A stretch of DNA of 6,591 nt. Origin: Bacillota bacterium. Lineage in GTDB: Bacteria; Bacillota; Bacilli; Bacillales; Bacillaceae_J. Location: contig JAEWMK010000285.1 in the NCBI GenBank assembly GCA_023457235.1, positions 1 to 6,591 of the forward strand. Reading direction: 5' to 3'. The position numbers and the translations under genes are program-made. Under the pieces are notes generated by a model. It was not told where the DNA came from. It ran no database searches and was given only the letters and a program-made list of their open reading frames with translations. This document shows positions 1 through 5,298 of the stretch, piece by piece; positions within the stretch are counted from its first letter, which is position 1; each line of letters opens with the position of its first letter.

Positions 1-576
1 AATATGCATCGTGATGAAATTCTCGATGGAGCGAATCTTCCATTAGCTTATTGTGGCTATAGCGCATGTTTCCGTTCTGAAGCGGGGTCAGCCGGCCGTG
101 ATACTCGTGGATTAATTCGCCAGCATCAGTTTAATAAAGTTGAACTTGTTCGCTTTGTGAAACCGGAAGATTCTTATGATGAATTAGAAAAACTTACAGG
201 TCATGCAGAGAAGATTCTTCAGCTATTAGGTCTTCCATATCGTGTTATGAGCATGTGTACAGCTGATCTTGGCTTTACTGCTGCTAAAAAATACGATATA
301 GAAGTATGGCTGCCAAGCTACGACACATATCGTGAGATTTCTTCTTGCAGTAACTTCGAAGCATTCCAAGCAAGGCGTGCCAACATCCGCTTCCGTCGTG
401 AACCAGGTGCAAAGCCGGAGCATGTTCATACATTAAACGGGTCTGGCTTGGCAATTGGCCGTACTGTTTCAGCTATTTTAGAGAATTATCAACAGGAAGA
501 TGGCAGTGTCGTTATTCCAGAGGTGTTAAGACCTTATATGGGAAATGTCGAGGTTATTAAGCCAAAAGAAAAATAA
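1..576 (+). CDS. serS: Seryl-tRNA synthetase, C-terminal part (5' end outside window)
   Basis: This is the last 191 codons of a cytoplasmic class II aminoacyl-tRNA synthetase, which activates serine with ATP and charges tRNA-Ser (and tRNA-Sec where present). The reading frame is open from base 1, so the ATG at base 4 is an internal methionine. Counting from the first codon, class II motif 2 lies at about residues 24-47 (FRSEAGSAGRDTRG, then RQHQFNKVE). The serine-pocket region TYREISSCSNFEAFQARR is at 109-126, and motif 3 with its invariant arginine (GLAIGRTVSAILENY) is at 149-163. The C-terminus (VIPEVLRPYMG, then a short Lys/Glu-rich tail) is the normal end for bacterial SerRS, which is about 425 residues long; the N-terminal tRNA-binding coiled coil and motif 1 lie upstream. 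In Bacillus, serS is usually controlled by a serine T-box leader, which would also be outside the window. A cognate tRNA-Ser gene follows 134 bp downstream. The identification is near certain. Confidence 0.97.
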   Translation, partial: NMHRDEILDGANLPLAYCGYSACFRSEAGSAGRDTRGLIRQHQFNKVELVRFVKPEDSYDELEKLTGHAEKILQLLGLPYRVMSMCTADLGFTAAKKYDIEVWLPSYDTYREISSCSNFEAFQARRANIRFRREPGAKPEHVHTLNGSGLAIGRTVSAILENYQQEDGSVVIPEVLRPYMGNVEVIKPKEK

Positions 577-600
577 ACTTGCATAAACTAAAGTGATTTT

Positions 601-656
601 AGCAGTCATCTCCCCACCGTAAAAATAAGTTATTTTTGGTGGGGATGTTTACTGCT
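601..656 (+). terminator. Strong hairpin after serS, no U-tract
   Basis: A stable stem lies 24 bp past the serS stop. CCCCACC (612-618) pairs perfectly with GGTGGGG (638-644). An inner AAAAATAA (621-628)/TTATTTTT (630-637) can extend it, and an outer AGCAGT (601-606)/ACTGCT (651-656) closes the base. No run of T follows, so it is not a textbook intrinsic terminator. It most likely stabilises the serS mRNA 3' end or works as a weak or factor-assisted terminator. Confidence 0.55.
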
Positions 657-665
657 TATCAAATG

Positions 666-694
666 TTGACACTGATTTTACCCTATGGTATATT
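666..694 (+). promoter_or_regulatory. Sigma-A promoter for tRNA-Ser
   Basis: A perfect -35 box TTGACA (666-671) is separated by exactly 17 bp from TATATT (689-694), a 5/6 match to the -10 consensus. Transcription should start near 700-703, about 10 bp before the mature tRNA 5' end, giving a short leader for RNase P to remove. Consensus strength and position fit a strong stable-RNA promoter, so the tRNA need not depend on serS transcription. Confidence 0.8.
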
Positions 695-710
695 ATTTAT
701 TGTCTTACAC

Positions 711-803
711 GGAGGAATACCCAAGTCCGGCTGAAGGGATCGGTCTTGAAAACCGACAGGCGGGTTAAACCGCGCGGGGGTTCGAATCCCTCTTCCTCCG
801 CCA
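711..803 (+). tRNA. tRNA-Ser (anticodon UGA)
   Basis: This is a complete class II (long variable arm) tRNA of 93 nt including the encoded CCA. The acceptor stem is GGAGGAA (711-717) with TTCCTCC (793-799), followed by discriminator G800 and CCA 801-803. The anticodon stem is TCGGT (740-744)/ACCGA (752-756). Its seven-base loop carries anticodon TGA at 747-749, reading UCA and other UCN codons. A GC-rich variable arm lies at about 757-775, and the T-loop TTCGAAT is at 781-787. The long variable arm and the G discriminator are the serine identity elements recognised by SerRS, whose gene lies just upstream. Confidence 0.97.
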
Positions 804-818
804 TACATAGGAGATTAG

Positions 819-849
819 AATCGTTACCGAGTGGTAGCGATTTTTTTAT
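819..849 (+). terminator. Intrinsic terminator of tRNA-Ser
   Basis: A 10-bp stem (819-828 with 833-842, one G-U pair at 824/837) closes a GAGT tetraloop and runs directly into seven T residues (841-847). It begins 16 bp after the tRNA CCA end and separates the tRNA unit from the next gene. Confidence 0.85.
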
Positions 850-884
850 TTTCCATGAAATACCAAATTTTAATAAGTTTGAAA

Positions 885-912
885 TTGTTTTGTAACAAAA
901 TAGTGGTAGAAT
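885..912 (+). promoter_or_regulatory. Putative promoter with palindromic spacer
   Basis: TTGTTT (885-890) and TAGAAT (907-912) are separated by 16 bp and resemble sigma-A -35 and -10 boxes. The predicted start near 919 leaves about 30 nt of leader before the coding start at 949. Within this promoter sits a perfect inverted repeat, TTTTGT-A-ACAAAA (888-900), placed where a repressor would block RNA polymerase. The boxes are only moderate matches, and no other promoter is obvious between the tRNA terminator and the gene. Confidence 0.4.
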
Positions 913-948
913 TAGGGGGATTGTGTTTTGGTTTATGAAGGAGGAAGT

Positions 949-2931
949 ATGTTGAAGAAAAAGATGATAACAGCATTCTTATCTAGTACTCTAGCAATGA
1001 ATGTATTTTTGCCGAATGTTTATGCAAAGGAAGCACCAAAAGGGGCATCCGTTACAGAGATGGCTGGTCTAACAATCCTTGTAAATGAAATCCCTGTGGT
1101 GTTTGATGTTCCACCTGTAATGGAAAATGACCGGACCTTGGTTCCGTTGCGTGCCATCTTTGAAGCGATGGATGCAAATGTGAATTGGGACGAAAAAACT
1201 AGAGCCATTAGTGCGATAAAAAATGAGAAAAATATTAATCTAGTTATTGATTCTGATGTTGCACAAATTAAGGGAGAGGATTATAAACTAGATGTCCCGG
1301 CAACTATTTATAAAGACAGGACGCTTGTACCTTTACGTTTCGTAGGAGAGGCCTTTGGCGGTGAGGTCGTTTGGGATGAGACTACAAAAAAAATTGAAAT
1401 TACCTTGCCTGAGACTACCTTCCAAACGATTGATGCACCGGTCTATGTAAATGATAACAAGCTTGATTTTGGTTCTTTTACGAGAATTGTAAGGAATGGG
1501 GTTACCTTTATTCCACTACAATCGGTATTGGACAACGCGTCTGATGAATTAATGTGGAAGCAGATGGATGACGGAATTGATGTCCAATGGAATGAAACGA
1601 AAATTAAATTTGTAAAAGATAAAAATTATGTCGTTGTAGATGGTGAACAAATACAAATTGCAAACCCATTATTTGATTATAAGGGTACACTTGTAATGCC
1701 GATTAATATAATTCCAAAAGTTTTTGGCGGCTATTCCCACTATGATGCTGATACAAAAGAAATCTTTATTTATATCAATCAAGTAAAGTTCAAACACGAG
1801 TTCCTGAAAAAAGAAGAAGTAACTTTTAAGAAACCGACGAATGTTGAAAAAGCTAGTTTTGTAGGAAACAGAAGAATCATGATCAGTGATAACCCTGAAA
1901 ATTTAAATGATCGGACATTACCGGAAGACAATGTTACGTTATGGCATGACGAGGTCCAATCTGGAGATGCTTCAGTTAACCATCGTGTTTTTGGCTGGCA
2001 TATCAGTGAACTAGACAAGACCGCTACTGTAGGAATTACGGTTGAAAATCTATCCTCCACCACTGAGATTGAAATCGTTGATTTTAAAGGAACAAATCGT
2101 AAGACTGCGAATGGCTGGGTGAACTACGATGTCGGGCTTCCGCTAGTTGACAGTGTATTAAGCGGAAAAGTCATGAATGTTCAAATGGACAATCCTGTTG
2201 TAAAAGCTGGGCAGAGTGCATTAATGAAGTCGTTTGATGTTCCGAAAGGGAATACACTTGGATTCCAATACGATTTTACAGTGAAGAAAAAATCAGGCAC
2301 TGGGGAATTGAAATATAAAATACGGACTGTTTTAAGTAAAAATGGATCTGAATTAACGACGATTAAATCAGAACCAGTAGAGATTGACCAAACTGCTAAA
2401 CATCCACGTGGTGTATGGAGCAGCTCTCAACTATCTACTGAATTGCCACCATATGAAGTGGGAAGTGAAGAAACAGCGTACCAAATTTCAAATGGGGTAA
2501 CAGACAATCTGATGTCGCAAGAAAATGGCCTCGGTGACAAAGAGCAAATGATTAAAAATCCTGGTCATTTCGGCGCGTCTTACCTTGTGAAGATCCCAAT
2601 TACTAATAAAACAGGAGAATCAAAGACTGTTAGAGTTAGCGTAGGTGCCCGTGGTGGAATCTACAATGGGGCAGTTAAAGTAGATGGCAAAGTCTATTTA
2701 ATCCCAACCCTCAAGCCGATGACGGAATTAGCTACTATCATTGATTATGTTTCTGAAAAAGAAAAGGGATTGATTGAATTAGAAATTATGCATGCCGGCG
2801 GCTCTGCATTGCCACTTGCGATTGATTTAGTGACACTTGAACCGGCTGAACCGGAAATAACTTACACAACAAAAATAGATGATACAACAGATAAAGTTGA
2901 AACAACAGATATAGCTGATACACAGAATTAA
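949..2931 (+). CDS. Secreted copper-amine-oxidase-N-like domain protein
   Basis: This encodes a 660-residue exported protein. A signal peptide is visible: MLKKK, a hydrophobic stretch to about residue 20, and a likely cleavage after NVYA at 26. Residues about 36-153 form a two-repeat copper-amine-oxidase N-terminal-like domain (PF07833 type), with hallmark DRTLVPLRAIFEAM (61-74) and DRTLVPLRFVGEAF (123-136), each followed by W-D-E and a charged strand. A degenerate second pair follows at about 165-277 (VTFIPLQSVL, LVMPINIIPKVFGG). Residues 300-635 are a beta-rich region I do not recognise, and the tail (636-660) is rich in Thr and Asp. No amine oxidase catalytic domain is present. In Firmicutes this repeat is usually a cell-surface module, so a cell-wall role is plausible, but substrate and function are unknown. 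ATG 949 lies 4 nt after AAGGAGG (938-944); TTG 952, 7 nt away, is an alternative. A longer TTG start at 928 would lie upstream of that site and is unlikely. The gene stands alone between two terminators. Confidence 0.85.
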   Translation: MLKKKMITAFLSSTLAMNVFLPNVYAKEAPKGASVTEMAGLTILVNEIPVVFDVPPVMENDRTLVPLRAIFEAMDANVNWDEKTRAISAIKNEKNINLVIDSDVAQIKGEDYKLDVPATIYKDRTLVPLRFVGEAFGGEVVWDETTKKIEITLPETTFQTIDAPVYVNDNKLDFGSFTRIVRNGVTFIPLQSVLDNASDELMWKQMDDGIDVQWNETKIKFVKDKNYVVVDGEQIQIANPLFDYKGTLVMPINIIPKVFGGYSHYDADTKEIFIYINQVKFKHEFLKKEEVTFKKPTNVEKASFVGNRRIMISDNPENLNDRTLPEDNVTLWHDEVQSGDASVNHRVFGWHISELDKTATVGITVENLSSTTEIEIVDFKGTNRKTANGWVNYDVGLPLVDSVLSGKVMNVQMDNPVVKAGQSALMKSFDVPKGNTLGFQYDFTVKKKSGTGELKYKIRTVLSKNGSELTTIKSEPVEIDQTAKHPRGVWSSSQLSTELPPYEVGSEETAYQISNGVTDNLMSQENGLGDKEQMIKNPGHFGASYLVKIPITNKTGESKTVRVSVGARGGIYNGAVKVDGKVYLIPTLKPMTELATIIDYVSEKEKGLIELEIMHAGGSALPLAIDLVTLEPAEPEITYTTKIDDTTDKVETTDIADTQN

Positions 2932-2957
2932 ACGTCCTTTTTGGGCGTTTTTTTTTT
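2931..2957 (+). terminator. Intrinsic terminator after the secreted-protein gene
   Basis: AACGTCC (2931-2937) pairs with GGGCGTT (2943-2949) through one G-U pair around a T5 loop, followed by eight T residues (2950-2957). The stem overlaps the last base of the stop codon, so the transcript ends immediately after the gene. Confidence 0.87.
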
Positions 2958-2989
2958 ATAGTATAAGAAAGCATAGAATTTTGTACATC

Positions 2990-3142
2990 ATTGTCTAGCT
3001 CCAGCGCCTATCACCTAGCAAACTTCAGGTCTCCTCCCTACGATAAGTCAACTAAGAATTGCTAACGCAATTCAAGTTTCCTTTATCGCTGTCGTTGTCC
3101 CCTCCAGTTTGTACGGTGATGAGCAAGGCGCTTGCGCTTTTC
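2990..3142 (+). repeat. Folded intergenic repeat element, Bacillus type
   Basis: The 5' end (TTGTCTAGCTCCAGCGCC from 2991) and the 3' end (AAGGCGCTTGCGCTTTT to 3141) match by memory the ends of a dispersed intergenic repeat seen in many Bacillus-type genomes. The element folds on itself. AGCGCCT (3003-3009) pairs with AGGCGCT (3126-3132), then ATCACC (3010-3015) pairs with GGTGAT (3115-3120) across a GAGCA bulge. Inside, CGATAAG (3041-3047) pairs imperfectly with CTTTATCG (3081-3088) and encloses a perfect GAATTGC-TAAC-GCAATTC hairpin (3056-3073). No open reading frame, transposase or clear target-site duplication is visible. It could be a non-autonomous mobile repeat or a structured RNA. It fills much of the gene-free stretch 2958-3318. 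Confidence 0.6.
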
Positions 3143-3157
3143 TAATTTACAGCAAAA

Positions 3158-3193
3158 TTATGCAAAATGGAATAGCTTATGCAAGCATTATCA
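3158..3193 (+). promoter_or_regulatory. Possible activator or CcpA site upstream of the sigma-54 promoter
   Basis: TTATGCAA occurs twice, at 3158-3165 and 3177-3184, 19 bp apart. The second copy lies in ATGCAAGCATTATCA (3179-3193), which fits the Bacillus cre consensus WTGNAANCGNWNNCW except that the conserved central CG reads CA. It sits about 100-135 bp upstream of the predicted start, a normal distance for enhancer elements. It could serve an enhancer-binding protein or be a weak cre site, or neither. Confidence 0.25.
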
Positions 3194-3231
3194 ATTTTTG
3201 AATAACTCCTAATCGGAGTTTCATTCGAAAA
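3194..3231 (+). promoter_or_regulatory. Inverted repeat, candidate enhancer for the sigma-54 activator
   Basis: AACTCC (3204-3209) and GGAGTT (3215-3220) form a perfect 6-bp dyad around TAATC. The symmetry continues outward as GAAT (3200-3203)/ATTC (3223-3226) and then T-runs/A-runs, with small offsets. The dyad is centred near -81 relative to the predicted sigma-54 start and has no T-tract in a terminator position. That location and symmetry suit a dimeric enhancer-binding protein. No factor is proven. Confidence 0.4.
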
Positions 3232-3266
3232 TGTTATTTTATGAAGTAAATTCAACAAAAAACAAG

Positions 3267-3283
3267 TTGGCATAGTTATTGCA
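3267..3283 (+). promoter_or_regulatory. Sigma-54 (SigL) -24/-12 promoter of the gdh operon
   Basis: TTGGCAT-AGTTA-TTGCA matches the sigma-54 consensus YTGGCACN5TTGCW at all but one position (T for C in the -24 element). The invariant GG (3269-3270) and GC (3281-3282) are exactly 10 bp apart, as required. Transcription is predicted to start near 3294, giving a leader of about 25 nt that includes the ribosome binding site. Expression should be tightly off without an AAA+ activator. The rocG gene of B. subtilis, for a related enzyme, is likewise SigL-dependent. Confidence 0.85.
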
Positions 3284-3318
3284 TTACTTAATTACAAAAA
3301 ATATAAGAGGTGTTAAAT

Positions 3319-4614
3319 ATGAAAACTTCAACTGTTAAAACAAATAATAATACTGAAAGTAAGGAGACCCTGCATGATAATCCACTTTTAGAATTCCAAT
3401 CTATCTTAAAGGATGCCATTCAAACTCTGAACTACCCTAACGTTGTTTATGAGCTATTAAAAGAACCAATCCGCTTTTTAGAGGTTAGAATACCGGTGCG
3501 TATGGATGACAATTCAACCAAGGTTTTCTACGGTTATCGTGCTCAGCATAATGATGCAACCGGTCCAACAAAGGGAGGCATTCGTTTTCATCCTGATGTA
3601 ACTCCTGAAGAGGTTAAGGCCCTTTCGGCATGGATGAGTATGAAATGTGGAATTACTGGTCTACCGTATGGCGGGGCCAAAGGCGGCATCATTTGTGACC
3701 CACGTACGATGAGTTTACGAGAATTAGAGGCGTTAAGCCGAGGCTATGTAAGAGCAATCAGCCAAATTGTTGGTCCTACAAAGGATATTCCGGCACCGGA
3801 CGTTTACACAAATTCACAAATTATGGCTTGGATGCTTGATGAATATGACCATATTCGTGAATTTGATTCACCAAGCTTTATTACAGGTAAACCGATTGCA
3901 TTAGGAGGCTCCAAAGGGCGTGAAACAGCAACTTCTAAGGGATTATTTTATATAACTCAATTAATTAGTGAATTATTACAAATCTCACTTAAAGATATGA
4001 AAATCATTGTTCAAGGGTTTGGTAATGTTGGAAGCTATTTAGCTCTTTATCTACATCAATTAGGAGCAAAAGTAGTTGGAATTTCCGATGTACTTGGCGG
4101 GGTTTACGATGAAAATGGATTAGACATTCCATACTTAATTGAAAAAAGAGATTCATTTGGGGTTGTTTCCAACCTATTCAACAATACGATTTCAAATATG
4201 GAATTATTAGAAAAGGAATGTGACGTGCTTATTCCAGCGGCTCTTGGCGGCCAGATTACGGAAAGAAATGCGGCTAACCTAAAGTGTAAAATTGTCGTCG
4301 AGGCAGCTAACGGCCCAACTACAGGGGAGGCTGCTAAAATATTAGCTGAAAGAGAAATATTAGTTGTTCCTGATATTTTGGCAAATTCAGGGGGAGTAAT
4401 CGTATCTTATTTTGAATGGTGTCAAAATAATCAAGGCTATTATTGGTCAGAAGAAGAAGTTGACCAAAAGCTAAAAGAAAAAATGACTACAAGCTTTTGG
4501 AAAGTTGTAGAGACTTCTAAAAAATACAATGTCAGCTTGAAAGTAGCTGCCTATATTATCGGAATTGATACTTTAGTAGAATCATCAAGATTACGTGGTT
4601 GGATTACAGTATAA
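3319..4614 (+). CDS. Glutamate dehydrogenase, RocG/GudB family
   Basis: This 431-residue cytoplasmic Glu/Leu/Phe/Val dehydrogenase most likely oxidises glutamate to 2-oxoglutarate and ammonia, reducing NAD. The catalytic domain carries the family lysines K85 (GPTKGGIRFHP), K109 (MKCGI) and K121 (YGGAKGGIICDP), and the catalytic aspartate D161 (PAPDVYTN). The dinucleotide fold has GFGNVGS at 233-239 and an acidic residue at the end of the next strand (ISD, D257), favouring NAD over NADP. Motifs VEAANGPTT (327-335), PDILANSGGV (351-360) and a C-terminal SRLRGW match RocG and GudB, which are 424-427 residues long. The N-terminal 15 residues and the section around 205-225 are the most divergent, so I do not choose between rocG, gudB or a third paralogue. 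ATG 3319 is chosen because AAGAGGTG (3305-3312) ends 6 nt before it; a GTG at 3310 falls inside that site. It is the first gene after the sigma-54 promoter, consistent with amino-acid-induced catabolism. Confidence 0.94.
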   Translation: MKTSTVKTNNNTESKETLHDNPLLEFQSILKDAIQTLNYPNVVYELLKEPIRFLEVRIPVRMDDNSTKVFYGYRAQHNDATGPTKGGIRFHPDVTPEEVKALSAWMSMKCGITGLPYGGAKGGIICDPRTMSLRELEALSRGYVRAISQIVGPTKDIPAPDVYTNSQIMAWMLDEYDHIREFDSPSFITGKPIALGGSKGRETATSKGLFYITQLISELLQISLKDMKIIVQGFGNVGSYLALYLHQLGAKVVGISDVLGGVYDENGLDIPYLIEKRDSFGVVSNLFNNTISNMELLEKECDVLIPAALGGQITERNAANLKCKIVVEAANGPTTGEAAKILAEREILVVPDILANSGGVIVSYFEWCQNNQGYYWSEEEVDQKLKEKMTTSFWKVVETSKKYNVSLKVAAYIIGIDTLVESSRLRGWITV

Positions 4615-4630
4615 AAGGAGTGAAGCAAGT

Positions 4631-4918
4631 ATGATCGATGTCTTATTAGAGGAAAAGGAAACATATCCGGTTCACTACTATTGCGTTGCAGGGAATAGTA
4701 ACTGCTATGACTTAACTGTTGTTTTTTCAACTCAGTTTTTTAATAAATCAATGGTAATCTCAATTCAAACAGGAAAAATGGTATTAATGTGCCAGGATGA
4801 TATTGAACATGAGTCGTCTTGGGCTGGACCGTTAGGAATTCATAATAATGACTTACCGGAGATCAAAACATTTTTTGGAATGCTATTAAATCAAAGACAA
4901 TTCAGTACTCAATATTAA
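4631..4918 (+). CDS. Small DUF3055/SAV0927-like protein of unknown function
   Basis: This 95-residue soluble protein has no signal peptide or membrane segment. Its pattern is a short acidic N-terminus, VHYYCVAGNSNCYDLTVVFSTQ (14-35), FFNKSMVISIQTGKMVLMCQDD (36-57), and a C-terminal helix NDLPEIKTFFGMLL (73-86). This resembles by eye the small Firmicutes family DUF3055/SAV0927-like, whose role is unknown. That assignment is from memory and moderate. Cysteines occur at 18, 25 and 54, but no metal-binding arrangement is evident. The chosen ATG follows AAAGGAG (4614-4620) with a 10-nt gap. An in-frame ATG at 4595 would lie inside the dehydrogenase gene and upstream of this ribosome binding site. 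The gene starts 16 bp after the dehydrogenase stop with no terminator between, so it should be co-transcribed and may affect the enzyme's activity or stability; that role is inference from position only. Confidence 0.75.
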   Translation: MIDVLLEEKETYPVHYYCVAGNSNCYDLTVVFSTQFFNKSMVISIQTGKMVLMCQDDIEHESSWAGPLGIHNNDLPEIKTFFGMLLNQRQFSTQY

Positions 4919-4926
4919 AAGGGGGT
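4917..4926 (+). promoter_or_regulatory. Ribosome binding site pointing to a non-canonical start
   Basis: AAAAGGGGGT directly follows the TAA stop of the 95-residue gene and overlaps it by two bases. Measured from the last G (4925), the codon at 8 nt distance in the downstream gene's frame is ATA at 4934, while the first canonical start codon in that frame (TTG 4988) is 62 nt away. This site is the main argument for an upstream, unconventional start. Confidence 0.5.
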
Positions 4927-4933
4927 TTTAAAA

Positions 4934-5185
4934 ATAGTTTATGAAAATTATATTCTCAGTTCATGTAATGGAATTGTAGAGGAAGTATTGATTGATCCTA
5001 ATTCCTGTATATATGAATGGGAAAGGCTGTTTACAATAAGGAAAACCGATGGAGAACTTGAGACCATACGTGTTGGATTTGGGGGTAGAGTGAGTTCACT
5101 TGAGGTTGAAAAAGGGGATCAAGTTATTAAGGGTATGGTGCTCGCCCTTATTAAAGAGGAGTTATTGGCAAGCGGCAGTGATTAA
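4934..5185 (+). CDS. Single-domain biotinyl/lipoyl-carrier-like protein, start uncertain
   Basis: This small soluble protein has the two-fold strand pattern of a biotinyl/lipoyl domain. Numbered from the ATA at 4934 (83 residues), the first half is SSCNGIVEEVLIDPNSCIYEWERLFTI (9-35). A turn RKTDGELE (36-43) follows, then the second half GRVSSLEVEKGDQVIKGMVLALI (51-73). Biotin carriers have MKM and lipoyl domains DKA at the central turn; here a single lysine (K37 in RKTDG) sits near that position, so modification is possible but unproven. The frame has no ATG, GTG or TTG before TTG 4988. Starting there (65 residues) would delete the first strand GIVEEV and break the domain. The good ribosome binding site at 4917-4926 points to ATA 4934, so an AUA start, a lost ATG or a sequence error should be considered. 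The gene begins 15 bp after the preceding stop and ends just before a terminator, as the last gene of the dehydrogenase operon. Family assignment is inference from pattern. Confidence 0.6.
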   Translation: MVYENYILSSCNGIVEEVLIDPNSCIYEWERLFTIRKTDGELETIRVGFGGRVSSLEVEKGDQVIKGMVLALIKEELLASGSD

Positions 5186-5203
5186 GTTGACATCATTTAC
5201 AGT

Positions 5204-5230
5204 AGGGGATGGATAGCCATCTCCTTTTTA
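5204..5230 (+). terminator. Intrinsic terminator of the gdh operon
   Basis: GGGGATGG (5205-5212) pairs with CCATCTCC (5217-5224) through one G-U pair around an ATAG loop, followed by five T residues (5225-5229). It begins 19 bp after the last operon gene and separates the three-gene unit from the activator gene downstream. Confidence 0.85.
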
Positions 5231-5298
5231 TACTTGAAAAAAATTTTTTAGGCTTATTTTGAGGTCCGATGATAGAATAAAGGAAGGGAGGGGTATAA

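Noticed and set aside
711..803. tRNA-Ser as an integration site for a mobile element
   Set aside because: No integrase gene and no repeated copy of the tRNA 3' end occur in the window.
928..948. TTG start seven codons upstream for the secreted protein
   Set aside because: It would place the AAGGAGG ribosome binding site inside the coding region and add residues ahead of a normal signal peptide.
3128..3141. GCGC-TT-GCGC followed by TTTT as an intrinsic terminator
   Set aside because: A 4-bp stem with a two-base loop cannot form well; these bases are better explained by pairing with AGCGCC at the other end of the repeat element.
4595..4630. Longer start for the 95-residue protein overlapping the dehydrogenase gene
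   Set aside because: The ribosome binding site at 4614-4620 serves ATG 4631, and the extra residues merely re-read the end of the dehydrogenase gene in another frame.
4941..4979. 12-codon open reading frame from ATG 4941 to TAG 4977
   Set aside because: It has no well-spaced ribosome binding site (gap about 15 nt) and no leader-peptide features such as runs of a regulatory amino acid. It is kept only as a possible clue to the unusual start of the carrier-like gene.
5237..5249. A7T6 tract in the activator leader as a binding site
   Set aside because: An A-tract/T-tract junction is symmetrical by composition alone; it may bend DNA, but nothing supports a specific site.
5234..5278. Promoter for the activator gene from TTGAAA (5234) or TAGAAT (5273)
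   Set aside because: No pair of boxes has acceptable spacing. TAGAAT lacks a -35 match at 16-18 bp and would put the ribosome binding site at the very 5' end of the transcript.
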